From Hymenobacter negativus (lineage in GTDB: Bacteria; Bacteroidota; Bacteroidia; Cytophagales; Hymenobacteraceae), in assembly GCF_017571495.1 (NCBI RefSeq), contig NZ_JAGETZ010000009.1:1-64000 (forward strand): a DNA stretch of 64,000 nt, given 5' to 3'. Shown here in pieces: positions 8,893 to 16,715 of the stretch. Under the pieces are notes generated by a model. The model did no database searches. It was given only the letters and a program-made list of their open reading frames with translations, and was not told the origin of the DNA. Positions within the stretch are counted from its first letter, which is position 1, and the number at the start of each line of letters is the position of its first letter. The translations under genes and the position numbers were made by a program.

Positions 8893-9498
8893 TCAGGAGG
8901 GCGCTTGCCGCTCAGCGGGTAACGTGCCCAGGTTGCGGCGGATACGACTCAGCGACTGCGGTGTGACGCCAATGTAGGAGGCCAGGTGGGCGAGGGGAAC
9001 CCGGTTTGCCACGCCCGGAAACGTGGCCAGAAACAGCTCGTAGCGGGCCGCCCCACTGGGGCTGACCAGGGAGCTGCGGCGGTGCAGTTTCTCCAGCAGC
9101 GCCTTGGTGAAGAGCTTTTGTTCGACCAGCGGCCAGTCCACGATGGTGAGGCTGAACGCCTGCCAGTCGCGGGCTTTGAACACCAGCACGTGGGTTTCGG
9201 TAGCGGCCTGGACGTACTCGGTGGCGGGCTGCTGGTACTGGTAGCTTTGCAGGTCCACGATGAGGTGGTTTTCTTCCACAAAATACTTGGTGTGTTCGGT
9301 ACCTTCCCGGTCGAAGTAGCAGACGCGGAAAATGCCTGACACGATGAAGCCAATTTCCTGCGCAACGCGCCCGGCCTCCGAAAAATAGGCGCCTGGCGGG
9401 TAGGTGCGCTCTGTTGCCTGGCTGCGAATCAATTGCAACTGCTGGGGACTAAAATGATAGAATTGCAGCAAAAAGTCGTCGAAAGATGAGTTGGGCAT
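8893..9498 (-). CDS. Crp/Fnr family transcriptional regulator
   Basis: A 201-residue protein with a cyclic-nucleotide-binding-like beta barrel (about 25-115, including PPGAYFSEAG and GIFRVCYFD) and a C-terminal helix-turn-helix with LASYIGVTPQSLSRIRR. The lack of the conserved cAMP-contact residues and the FxxEG-poor pocket suggest an unknown or no ligand, as is common for this Bacteroidota group. The start at 9498 (MPNSSFDD) is preferred over the upstream in-frame codon because homologues I know begin near this point. It lies upstream of, and on the same strand as, the SDR gene, its likely target. Confidence 0.87.
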   Translation of the reverse strand: MPNSSFDDFLLQFYHFSPQQLQLIRSQATERTYPPGAYFSEAGRVAQEIGFIVSGIFRVCYFDREGTEHTKYFVEENHLIVDLQSYQYQQPATEYVQAATETHVLVFKARDWQAFSLTIVDWPLVEQKLFTKALLEKLHRRSSLVSPSGAARYELFLATFPGVANRVPLAHLASYIGVTPQSLSRIRRNLGTLPAERQAPS

Positions 9499-9717
9499 GG
9501 CAGCAAGCAGGAATAATCGGGAGCAGCGCCAGATAGCAGGCACCCGCCAAAGGTCGCGCCGGGGATGCTGGCCGGAGTTACCATTGGGTAAAAAGTGCCT
9601 GCGCTGCCAGCGCCGGAGGTGACCTTCCCAAAGAAATCCCGGGTTCGGCCTGAAATTACCAAAATGGCGACAAGGATATCTGGGTGGCTACTGTGGCGGC
9701 TCTAAGCACGGCCCCGC

Positions 9718-9909
9718 AGCTGCACCCCAACGAGACGACCGAGCACACTTATTTCCTGATGGAGTTCCTGCTCCACGGCCTGGCCGAGCACAGCCTGATT
9801 TCGCGCAACCGCCTGACGGCCGGCGCCCAGTTCCAAGAACCTGCTTTCCTCGATGTTCACCATGCCCAGCTTCGGCGAGGACGAAAAGGAGAAGCCACGC
9901 CGCCGGTAA
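9718..9909 (+). pseudogene. 3'-end remnant of a MoxR-type ATPase gene
   Basis: These bases are nearly identical to 7689-7897, the last 70 codons of the intact MoxR gene 2 kb to the left. One extra base near 9833 shifts the frame; removing it gives an intact end reading NLLSSMFTMPSFGED and then EKEKPRRR and stop. The acidic run of the intact copy is shorter here. There is no upstream part of the gene, so this cannot encode an ATPase. It may come from a diverged paralogue rather than a fresh copy, because silent differences and an indel are already present. Confidence 0.88.
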
Positions 9910-9918
9910 GAGTAAGTA

Positions 9919-9939
9919 GCGCGGGCTTTTAGCTCGCGC
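9919..9939. repeat. Small REP-like palindrome
   Basis: GCGCGGGCT and AGCTCGCGC pair around a short centre with one G-T mismatch. A sister copy with the same surrounding bases (GTAGCGCGG) lies at 15144. Both copies follow directly on the stop codon of a gene-end remnant. Confidence 0.6.
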
Positions 9940-9952
9940 CTTCATCAAGAGA

Positions 9953-9988
9953 AGCCCCGCTCACCAGTGGTGCGCGGGGGGCGGGGCT
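9953..9988. terminator. GC-rich hairpin
   Basis: AGCCCCGC pairs with GCGGGGCT, enclosing a second dyad (CACCA/TGGTG). No strong T-run follows. It resembles the hairpins after the MoxR gene and at 11633, so it is probably an old terminator. Confidence 0.5.
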
Positions 9989-10111
9989 AAGGCAGCCGCA
10001 ACCGCGGTGGCGAGCAGGAGTAATAAAAGCAGGACTGACAGGGGGTGGAGTGAGCGCAAGTCAGCCCCACTCCGTAGATTTAGCCCTGCCTTTCTACCAT
10101 CCTACCATTTC

Positions 10112-10315
10112 ATGGCTTCTTTCTCAGCTGAACTGCGTGTAAACGGTACTGGCTACTCCCTCACGCACTGTGCTTTCGGGGTGCAACAGGAAACCTATCA
10201 GCGAGGACAGGCAAGCGCCAAAGTGCGCTACGGCCTAGTGCAGCTTACGCTGGATGTTGTTGATATGGGCTGTTGGTATGGGCTGTTGGTATGGGCTGTT
10301 GCTAATTCTGATTGA
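10112..10315 (+). CDS. Truncated type VI secretion Hcp/TssD N-terminus
   Basis: The first 50 residues (MASFSAELRVNGTGYSL, then HCAFGVQQETYQRG and VRYGLVQLTLDV) match the start of the Bacteroidota TssD (Hcp) tube protein, normally about 130 residues. After residue 51 the frame enters a 13-bp tandem repeat and ends at residue 67. The rest of the Hcp ring domain is missing. Hcp proteins with C-terminal toxin domains are known effectors, and the overlapping downstream frame encodes a metallopeptidase domain. Alone, this fragment cannot form a tube. It is either decayed or the leader of a frame-switched fusion. Confidence 0.7.
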   Translation: MASFSAELRVNGTGYSLTHCAFGVQQETYQRGQASAKVRYGLVQLTLDVVDMGCWYGLLVWAVANSD

Positions 10316-10847
10316 GCGGGCCGGGAGCGACGAGGGGCCGGACTTGTTTGAAGAAGCTGTAAAGGCCGATTTGCAAAAGATTTATTCGACTCCCACAGGC
10401 CGAAAGCTACTGGATTCACTGCACGCTTCGGGCAAGCCAACTACCATTCAGTATGCCTTAGATGGCCTGAACCGGGCCTTCATTCCCAAAGGAACCACCA
10501 CCCATTTGTATCAGGCCGATGGCACCCCGGGCGAGGGTGTGGCCATTACGTTGGGCTACAACCCCGGCCTTGATACCATTGGGAAAGAAGCCTGGTCCAG
10601 TCGTCCTCCGGCCATTGCCCTGGCCCATGAGCTGATTCATGCGGAGCAGGCCGCACATGGCCGCATGCGGCGGGGCAGCGCCACCAATCCGGGGGCAGTC
10701 AACAAAATGAACCCGCTACAGCCCGCCATAGCACCAGTGGTGGAACTGGAAACGGTGGGGGTGCCGCCACACGACGAATACCACGTTTCAGAAAATAAAA
10801 TTCGCGCCGAATGGACGCCTCCGCAACCCAATCGGGACCGGTACTAA
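10254..10847 (+). CDS. M91-like zinc metallopeptidase effector domain
   Basis: A 197-residue frame overlapping the Hcp leader. From residue 21 on it resembles the M91 (NleD-type) effector peptidases: TPTGRKLLDSL near 47-56, the zinc motif HELIH at 125-129, then a conserved ELETVGV and a C-terminal SENKIRAEW...RDRY. Such domains are toxins delivered by secretion systems. The first 20 residues are hydrophobic only because the 13-bp repeat is read in this frame. The ATG at 10254 permits independent translation, but an Hcp fusion in the ancestral state is more likely. The next gene starts 16 bases later and may encode immunity. Confidence 0.75.
   Translation: MLLIWAVGMGCWYGLLLILIERAGSDEGPDLFEEAVKADLQKIYSTPTGRKLLDSLHASGKPTTIQYALDGLNRAFIPKGTTTHLYQADGTPGEGVAITLGYNPGLDTIGKEAWSSRPPAIALAHELIHAEQAAHGRMRRGSATNPGAVNKMNPLQPAIAPVVELETVGVPPHDEYHVSENKIRAEWTPPQPNRDRY
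10265..10303 (+). repeat. 13-bp tandem repeat, three copies
   Basis: ATGGGCTGTTGGT occurs twice in a row and a third time with one change (ATGGGCTGTTGCT). It sits exactly where the Hcp-like frame and the toxin frame overlap. A 13-base unit shifts the frame by one each time a copy is gained or lost. With two copies the Hcp leader reads straight into the metallopeptidase. Confidence 0.92.
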
Positions 10848-10863
10848 CCCCTAGCAAAAGCGT

Positions 10864-11478
10864 ATGATGCCTTCGTACTCACCCCCGGCCGACAGCCAGC
10901 TGCTACACGTCATTGGCCCCGACTGCACGCTGCACGTGCGCATCGGGCGTCCCAATCCCGCTGTGCTGCGCATCTGGTACGAGGTGCACAACACCGCCGC
11001 TCTGCCCTTATACTTATGCAACCGGCTCTATAAAACCATTCGCCGGGACCCGGCGGCCGACGTTGTGGTTTACGAAGTGCAACCCAACCTAGCCAATGTG
11101 CAGGTGGCCAATGGACAGGTGGTGGTAGGCAAGACCGTAGTGGACGTGCCCGAGTGGATGTTTGTGGAATCCTTGCAAATACCCTGTTTGAGCCGGGTGC
11201 TTCCGGGCGAGACCTTTGCCGAAACTCTCGACCTGCCGCTGCCGCTGATGCCCTACACTGTATACGACTACTCCCCAATACGGGGCGCGGCCGTACCGTA
11301 TCCGCTCGCGGTAGAGCTGGGGTATTTTCTGGCCTCTCCTTACACGGAAGGCTTTATTACCACCGCGAGCACTCCCGCCGGGCCCGCGTACTACATCGAC
11401 CCTTTTCCAGCCAGCGACCAATCAATAATTGCCGCTGGCCCCTTTGCCGAGCCAGTGGCTGTGGTCATCGAAGAATAG
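10864..11478 (+). CDS. Unknown protein, candidate immunity to the M91-like toxin
   Basis: A 204-residue protein without a signal peptide or membrane segment, predominantly beta-strand in appearance. I recognise no family. It begins 16 bases after the metallopeptidase frame on the same strand, the usual place for an immunity gene beside a secreted toxin. That role is inferred from position alone. Two ATG codons lie in a row (10864 and 10867). After it, the DNA contains the 5' scar of a fasciclin gene. Confidence 0.72.
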   Translation: MMPSYSPPADSQLLHVIGPDCTLHVRIGRPNPAVLRIWYEVHNTAALPLYLCNRLYKTIRRDPAADVVVYEVQPNLANVQVANGQVVVGKTVVDVPEWMFVESLQIPCLSRVLPGETFAETLDLPLPLMPYTVYDYSPIRGAAVPYPLAVELGYFLASPYTEGFITTASTPAGPAYYIDPFPASDQSIIAAGPFAEPVAVVIEE

Positions 11479-11556
11479 AAAGCTGCTTGTTCTACCTGGG
11501 CCGGGCTGCCGAGTTCAGTAGCGAGACCGGGAAACAGCTATTGGTAATGCGGATAA

Positions 11557-11618
11557 CTGGGTAGCAGGCGAAAAGCCTATGTGTCCGCCCAAATATCCTG
11601 TCTCTATGGCCCGACTTC
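11557..11618 (+). pseudogene. 5'-end remnant of a fasciclin gene
   Basis: These 62 bases match the upstream region and first codons of the intact fasciclin gene (about 22140-22202), including CGCCCAAATATCCTGT and the start ATGGCCCGACT. Identity is high with scattered changes. After four codons the sequence diverges into a hairpin. The matching 3' end of such a gene occurs at 15070, beyond a 3-kb unrelated gene. Confidence 0.75.
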
Positions 11619-11632
11619 ATGTTTTTACCAAT

Positions 11633-11668
11633 AAAAGCCCTGCGTACGCATTGGTGCGCGGAGCTTTT
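11633..11668. terminator. Terminator-like hairpin
   Basis: AAAAGCCCTGCG and CGCGGAGCTTTT pair with one or two mismatches and carry A/T-rich ends. It could end transcripts from the candidate immunity gene. Confidence 0.65.
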
Positions 11669-11816
11669 GGGTGCTTATTAGTTTGAGCCGTCGCACATGC
11701 GTTAACCGAATAAGTGGCCGTCATGCAGGGTGCAGCGAAGCATGACGGATGGTTTTGCCTGACTGATTACCTCTTTGTTTTCTGGATAACGCAGATGCTA
11801 AGACCTGGAAACATGC

Positions 11817-14800
11817 CTAGCGCACCCGCAGCGTAAGAGGGACCGTAACCGAGGTGGTGCCGGCCCGGACTGCTACGCGCACCTTGCCGGGGGGAATGCC
11901 CACCGGTACCCGCACCCGCAGTAGTTGCGCCGATACGGTTTCAAAATCGGCAGCTACCTCGTTGAGTAGGACCTGCTGCACCTGGTCGAGGCCGGTGCCC
12001 TGTAGCTCCAGCGTAGTGCCAGGGGCCAGCCGGGGAGGTAATAGCTGCTGCACTACGGGGGCAGGGCGGGCAGGCGGCTGCAGCCGGGCCACGTAGCCCC
12101 CGTGGCTGTTAGCAGAAAAGGCGCCGGCCAGCAGCAGGTCGCCGTTCGGCGCTACGCGCAGGGCGCTGACTTCCTGATAGTGCAACGCTTCCTCGGGGTC
12201 CCATTCGGCCAGCACCTGCCCGCGGGCCGAAAGCTGGCTGATGGCCAGGCGGCCGGGCGGCGTGGGCTGGGTAGTGTCGGGTGGGGGCAAAGGCGACGGC
12301 TCGCCCACCAGTGCGGTGGCCACAAACAACTGGTTGCCGGGGGCGGGGGCAATGGCCGGCGCTGGGTCCAGGCCTTGCCGGGCCCAGCGCCAGGCCCCGG
12401 TTGAGTCGAGGCGTCCCAGCAAACCGCAGGTCCGGTCCTGCAGCAGCCGTTTGAACTTGCTGGGGGGCTGAGTAGGCACTGTCACCGAATCGGTAGTGAG
12501 CTGGGCCGTCAGCCACAGCTCGCCGGCTGGGGCCGCTGCCAGCGCCTGCACCGTCAGGGAAGTGCCTAGGGGCCGGGCCCAGGCCACACGGCCGCTGGCC
12601 GCCATCTTTAGCAGCACTTGTTGATGTTGCTGCTCCTGCGGCGGTGTGGGCGGGGGCAACGGCCGGAAGCGTACCTGACCATGGGCGGTGGTCAGCACGA
12701 GGCTGTCGGCTACTTCGCCCGCCAGGTACCAGGCGGCGCCGGGCCCAGGCGCCAGCCGGATGTTGCGCAGGTTGCCCCGCCCCAGCACTTTTTCGGCCGT
12801 GAGCCGGCCCTCGGGGTCCCGCTGCTGAAACAGCACCTCGAAGCCGGGGGGGCTCCAGCTGGCAGTGTCGCGCACGGGGCGGCTGTAGGCCAGCCAGCTG
12901 CGGCCGTCGGGAGCGGCGGCCACGTCCGGAATGGCATCGCTGTAGTCATTGGGGAGGTAGTGGGCCCAGCGCCACTGCCCGTCCCGGCCTACCTGCCCGA
13001 CAAAGGGCATCACCTCCCGATGGTTTCGCGGAAGCGCGCTGTGCAGCCGCGCCTGCAGCGAATTAGCCGACGCGGCTGGCGCGTCTTCCGGCGAAAAACG
13101 GCAGCGCCCGGTAACGAGCAGCCGGCCGCTGCTATCGGAGACGGCGGTACCTATGGCGGGAACGTCGCTTTGCCAAGGCAGGCCCCCGGCCCGCAGCCAG
13201 CGCACGGTGCCGTTGTCGGCCAGCTGGCCCGTCAGCACATCGTGGCCGCTGCTGGCATCCAGCCGCCCGTCGGGGGTGGGCAGCTGGCCCGCAAAACTGC
13301 CCGCTACCAGCCAGCCGCCGGCGTGGGGCAGCGGGGCCAGCGTGCTCACCGTCGACTCCCCGGTACCGCAATCCACGCTGAGCAGCGGGCGCAGCTGGTC
13401 GGATTGGCCGGCCGTTGCTTCAAACAGCGGGATAGTTGCCTCCGACTGCCCCGCGAATGAATACGGGTCAGCCGGACCATTGACAACTATTGCGCTGTTG
13501 GCATTGGCTACCAACTGGCCACTGCCCATCTTAAGCTCCGACGAGCGCCCTCCGCTGGCCCCGCGCCAGTGGCCTTGGGCATCGAGGCGAACCAGGAGCA
13601 GGCTTGGTCGCCGGTGGTCGAGATTTCCCCCACTCAAGCTCATGGGCTGAACGCCAGATAAGGTGGCACTGCCGAGCAACGCGCAGCTCAGCCACACCTG
13701 GCCATCGGGGCCCACGCTCACTTCCCGGGCTGCCAACGTGGATTCGGCGTAGAGCCCCGGCCCGGCGTAGTGGGTGCCGGTGGCAGCGGCCCAGGCCTGC
13801 CAGCGGCGCTGGCCGGTGGAGCTCAGGCTGGTCACCAGCAATTGCCGGCTCTGTAGCCGGCTTTCCAGAAGCCGCCGGCCGTTGTAAAACCGGGTAACGG
13901 TAGGCTGCTCCAGGTTAGCAGCCACTAGTATTTCACCAGCCGGGCCCACGCTCAGGCTCTGCATGAGGGTAACCTCGGGCACCTGCGCCTGCCAGTGCGG
14001 TTCCCCATTGGGGTACAGGGCCAGCACCAGCCCTTTGTGCAGCGGAGTTGCCGCAACTGGCCCTTGGGGTTTGGGGCGGGGTGGGAGCGGGGCCGGGCGC
14101 GGTATTGGCCCGCCCAGGTAAAGCGCACCGGCCGGGCTCACGGCCAGCGCCGGGCTCCTAAGGGGGCGGCCTGGTCCCGTGGCAAGCGCCCACTCCCAGG
14201 TGCCGGCCGCACTAAGCCGGCTGGCCAGGGGCGGCGCTGCCTTGCCCGGCCCGGTGGCCAGTGGCCCACCGTTCAGGTAGCCGTGGCCTTGCGCATCGGC
14301 GGCCACGCGGCTGCGCAAGGCCGGCAGCAGCCGCACCGGGTGCTGCCACTGCCAGCGGCCCGCCGAGTCGAGCCGGGCCACAAAGTGGTATAGGCTGTCG
14401 CGGGCACCAGGGGGGGCGGGTCCCCAGTCAACGTCCAGTCCCGTCTTGTCCGGGTCGGTGCTGCCGCTCACCCAGATGTGCCCGGTGCCATCGACGGCGA
14501 TGCTCTGGCCGGCACTCAGGCGGTTGGTGGACGTGGGCAGCGCACTGGCCCACCGGCAGCGGCCGTCCGGCCCCAGCCGCACCACAAAGGCCTGCTCCTG
14601 CGCCCGCCCGCGCAGCCAGACGTCACCCACCAGCACCGTACCCTCAAAGCTGCCGGTCAGGTAATAATCACCGTGTCGGTCGCGGGCCACGGCTTCGGCC
14701 CTGAAGGAACCACCCAGCGTCGGGGGCCGCAGGGGCTGCACCCACTGCCAGGTCGGAGAAGCAGGCACTGTCTGCGCCTGACCGGGCAGGACCCTGCTCA

Positions 14801-14858
14801 GCAAGAAAAACAGGAGAAAACAGCTGCGGACGGGACGAACCGTGGAAAATAGCGACAT
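11817..14858 (-). CDS. Large secreted repeat protein with C-terminal IPT/TIG domain
   Basis: A 1013-residue exported protein with a signal peptide (about 1-28, ending PGQAQ). Residues 30-920 are built from repeated beta-propeller-like units whose hallmarks are a G-x-W-R/Q-W-A motif, DxxGxxWVSG and AVDGTG or VGPAGEI, as in SBBP-type and related proteins. Residues about 930-1013 resemble an IPT/TIG immunoglobulin-like domain (PGTTLELQGTGLDQV, then PPGKVRVAV). No type IX sorting domain is obvious. Function unknown; likely surface or extracellular binding. It lies, in the opposite direction, between the two ends of a lost fasciclin gene. Confidence 0.85.
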   Translation of the reverse strand: MSLFSTVRPVRSCFLLFFLLSRVLPGQAQTVPASPTWQWVQPLRPPTLGGSFRAEAVARDRHGDYYLTGSFEGTVLVGDVWLRGRAQEQAFVVRLGPDGRCRWASALPTSTNRLSAGQSIAVDGTGHIWVSGSTDPDKTGLDVDWGPAPPGARDSLYHFVARLDSAGRWQWQHPVRLLPALRSRVAADAQGHGYLNGGPLATGPGKAAPPLASRLSAAGTWEWALATGPGRPLRSPALAVSPAGALYLGGPIPRPAPLPPRPKPQGPVAATPLHKGLVLALYPNGEPHWQAQVPEVTLMQSLSVGPAGEILVAANLEQPTVTRFYNGRRLLESRLQSRQLLVTSLSSTGQRRWQAWAAATGTHYAGPGLYAESTLAAREVSVGPDGQVWLSCALLGSATLSGVQPMSLSGGNLDHRRPSLLLVRLDAQGHWRGASGGRSSELKMGSGQLVANANSAIVVNGPADPYSFAGQSEATIPLFEATAGQSDQLRPLLSVDCGTGESTVSTLAPLPHAGGWLVAGSFAGQLPTPDGRLDASSGHDVLTGQLADNGTVRWLRAGGLPWQSDVPAIGTAVSDSSGRLLVTGRCRFSPEDAPAASANSLQARLHSALPRNHREVMPFVGQVGRDGQWRWAHYLPNDYSDAIPDVAAAPDGRSWLAYSRPVRDTASWSPPGFEVLFQQRDPEGRLTAEKVLGRGNLRNIRLAPGPGAAWYLAGEVADSLVLTTAHGQVRFRPLPPPTPPQEQQHQQVLLKMAASGRVAWARPLGTSLTVQALAAAPAGELWLTAQLTTDSVTVPTQPPSKFKRLLQDRTCGLLGRLDSTGAWRWARQGLDPAPAIAPAPGNQLFVATALVGEPSPLPPPDTTQPTPPGRLAISQLSARGQVLAEWDPEEALHYQEVSALRVAPNGDLLLAGAFSANSHGGYVARLQPPARPAPVVQQLLPPRLAPGTTLELQGTGLDQVQQVLLNEVAADFETVSAQLLRVRVPVGIPPGKVRVAVRAGTTSVTVPLTLRVR

Positions 14859-15005
14859 AGCAGGACGTGAATACCAGCAAATATGGCGCTGCGAAACCGT
14901 TTTTTAAAGCTGTTTGGAAAGGCATTCAGCCTCGCTCCAACGTTTGAAGAGCATTGGACCAATGGATGAGTGATGAAACCCTGCCACCGTTAATTGACGA
15001 AATAG

Positions 15006-15053
15006 CCACTGAAAAGTCCCGCGTTCCTGAGGGTGCGCGAGACTTTTCAGTGG
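15006..15053. terminator. 18-bp stem terminator
   Basis: CCACTGAAAAGTCCCGCG pairs with its complement with one mismatch around a 12-base loop. The stem itself contains the A/T-run usual for bidirectional terminators. Confidence 0.8.
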
Positions 15054-15069
15054 TTAAAAACCTGTGGAA

Positions 15070-15144
15070 AATGCCTACATCGTATGCAACAACGGCATCA
15101 TCCACCTCATTGACGACGTGCTGGTGCCGTTTGCGCAGAAGTAG
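15070..15144 (+). pseudogene. 3'-end remnant of a fasciclin gene
   Basis: Twenty-four codons and a stop, reading NAYIVCNNGIIHLIDDVLVP, match the end of the intact fasciclin protein (22189-22773) with a handful of mostly silent base changes. The frame is open to its natural stop. Nothing of the rest of the gene precedes it; a terminator hairpin abuts it instead. Confidence 0.85.
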
Positions 15145-15165
15145 CGCGGACTTTGTAGTTCGCGT
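15144..15165. repeat. Small REP-like palindrome, second copy
   Basis: GCGCGGACT pairs with AGTTCGCGT through two G-T positions. It shares the context TAGCGCGG with the copy at 9919 and, like it, starts at the stop codon of a gene-end remnant. Confidence 0.55.
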
Positions 15166-15280
15166 CCCCACGCCATTTGGTCGTTTAATGTAATCCAGGT
15201 TGGGGAGCCGGCGGTCAAGCCCCAACTGGGCACGCGGTAGAGCTGTGCCCCGTGCCGTCTATTCGTGGGCTTCTGGCCAG

Positions 15281-15359
15281 TGTAGGGAATTTTACGGTTT
15301 CTAAATAATACCCTACATATATTGTAGGGTATTATTTAGAAACCGTAAAATTCCCTACA
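15281..15359. repeat. Perfect 79-bp hairpin, 37-5-37 (copy 1)
   Basis: Two 37-base arms are exact reverse complements around the centre TATAT. Each arm itself begins TGTAGGG and ends CCCTACA, so the motif occurs four times. The interior is A/T-rich. A second element of exactly the same dimensions but different interior sequence lies at 19038. There is no gene within 70 bases. It may be an operator, a mobile-element part or an RNA hairpin. Confidence 0.95.
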
Positions 15360-15429
15360 GCTCGTAGCTTAAGTCAGCAATTCGAAGCATAGTTGGCTAA
15401 ATGCACCGCCTGCCCGCACATGCGGGAGG

Positions 15430-16098
15430 ATGATGACAGCCAAGCGCGAAGGCGTTCAGATTACATCTTGCAGACAAGGTTCCAAAAACCGCGTTTTCGG
15501 AGCCTTTTGGCAGGGGGGACGAAAGTGTTCAAAGAAGAAATCTAATTTGAACGTACATAACGTTAATTTGAACCACCGTTTCACTAGACGCACCTCCGCA
15601 CAACCCCTTCACCTTAGCCGTTCCCTTCACTTCCCTCTCCGCTCTGTGTACGCCTGCTTGTGTTTTGTTCCATTCTTGTCGCTTGCGTTGCTGGCTTCGG
15701 AAGCGAGGGCCCAATGTGGCTGCGTTGGGTACGAGCAAGTGCCGCTGGTGATGCAGCGAAAGAAAGGCAAAGGCTCGCTTGAGCAGCCCTTGCTTGCTCA
15801 CCGAGCCGGCCAGGTCCTGTTTGTCGTGCGAGGGAGTGAGCCGGATTCGGCGAGCCTGTTCGTCGGCGGCCGGTTGCAGAAGCAGTGGCGCCTTCGGACG
15901 ACGGAGGACGGGGCCGCCTATGCGGCCAATGGAATCGAAGTGGCGCTCAACGGCACCCAGGACATCACCCTGGTAAACCATACCAAGAAGCAGTGCGCGT
16001 GCTTCTCCATCACGGATAAGTTCCGAATCGTGAACGTTTTTGTGTCGCCGCACACCTGGTGGGTAACCAAAACTAATTTAACCGTCGTCATTGAATAA
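15430..16098 (+). CDS. Unknown secreted protein
   Basis: The frame is 222 residues long from the first ATG. A good signal peptide appears only at residues 73-95 (ending ASEARAQ, followed by CGCVGYEQ), so the true start may be the GTG at 15646 or a TTG at 15568; the ATG is kept as the outer limit. The mature part of about 130 residues contains four cysteines (CGC, CAC) and looks like a small beta-sandwich. I recognise no family. It is the first of four unknown genes between the two large hairpins. Confidence 0.55.
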   Translation: MMTAKREGVQITSCRQGSKNRVFGAFWQGGRKCSKKKSNLNVHNVNLNHRFTRRTSAQPLHLSRSLHFPLRSVYACLCFVPFLSLALLASEARAQCGCVGYEQVPLVMQRKKGKGSLEQPLLAHRAGQVLFVVRGSEPDSASLFVGGRLQKQWRLRTTEDGAAYAANGIEVALNGTQDITLVNHTKKQCACFSITDKFRIVNVFVSPHTWWVTKTNLTVVIE

Positions 16099-16216
16099 GG
16101 GCCCGCACACACCCGGCCGCTGGAACAAAGAGTTGCGGTAATCCCCAGCGAGCCCCTCTTAATCGTAAACGCAGTACGTTTAGGGCACCCTTTCGCTGAA
16201 CAGTATCCTCGCCCAC

Positions 16217-16630
16217 ATGAAAATATTTTGGACGACCGGTTGCGCGCTGATGTTGGCCTTCCCCGGCAGTGGGCTTTGGTCGGCACCTGCCTGCGTGAAT
16301 CCGACAGAACCCCCAATGGTTTGGTTCATTCCTTACACGGTGGACGTCCAGCCGCAGAGTCGCCAGCACCTGCAGCAGTTTCTCTCCAACTTGACGCAGC
16401 AAGACCTGGCTGACGCCTATTTTCGGTTGCAAATCTTTACCTGTCCGCAGGAGCTGCAGAAGGACTCACTGCTGGGCTACAAACGAGCTGAGCGCCTAAT
16501 GGCCCTTATTGGTAAAACGGTTGCCTTCCAAAAGGAAGATTTCATTATTCAGGACGTTAGCGCCGGTATGTTTACCGCGACCGCGTGTGAGAGCACCGGA
16601 ATAGGAATTGGTTTGCGGTCCAAACATTAA
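16217..16630 (+). CDS. Unknown small exported protein, OmpA-like trace
   Basis: A 137-residue protein with a signal peptide (about 1-23, ending GLWSA). The remaining 110 residues run through FIPYTVDVQPQSRQHLQQFL to GYKRAERLMALIG, which recalls the layout of an OmpA-type peptidoglycan-binding domain, but the key Asp/Arg pair is not clear. I would call it a distant relative at best. It sits in the same direction as its neighbours, with about 120 bases on each side. Confidence 0.6.
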   Translation: MKIFWTTGCALMLAFPGSGLWSAPACVNPTEPPMVWFIPYTVDVQPQSRQHLQQFLSNLTQQDLADAYFRLQIFTCPQELQKDSLLGYKRAERLMALIGKTVAFQKEDFIIQDVSAGMFTATACESTGIGIGLRSKH

Positions 16631-16715
16631 CCGAAAGTCCTCTTGCCAACTCACCGTTTAGCTGAACTCGCAATGATGAGTTGTTGAGCACACGGAAAGC
16701 TCGTTTCTTTACTCA

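Larger units (their letters stand above)
9499..10111. other. Gene-poor scar region
   Basis: This stretch holds the regulator's upstream region, a broken copy of the end of a MoxR gene, a short palindromic element and a GC-rich hairpin, each listed separately. Nothing else in it reads as a gene. It marks the left edge of the accessory segment. Confidence 0.6.
11479..11816. other. Intergenic scar region
   Basis: It holds a 62-base copy of the start region of the fasciclin gene and a hairpin, listed separately. The remainder (about 11670-11816) shows nothing recognisable. Confidence 0.5.
14859..15429. other. Intergenic region with remnants and a large hairpin
   Basis: The 571 bases hold a terminator, the 3' remnant of a fasciclin gene, a REP-like palindrome and the first of the two 79-bp hairpins, all listed separately. 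No intact gene is visible. Confidence 0.6.

Noticed and set aside
9684..9932. A small gene encoding an 82-residue protein
   Set aside because: It is only the frame-shifted remnant of the MoxR gene end.
15281..15359. Integron attC site or protelomerase hairpin
   Set aside because: attC core boxes (RYYYAAC and GTTRRRY) are absent, no integron integrase is near, and no protelomerase gene is seen.
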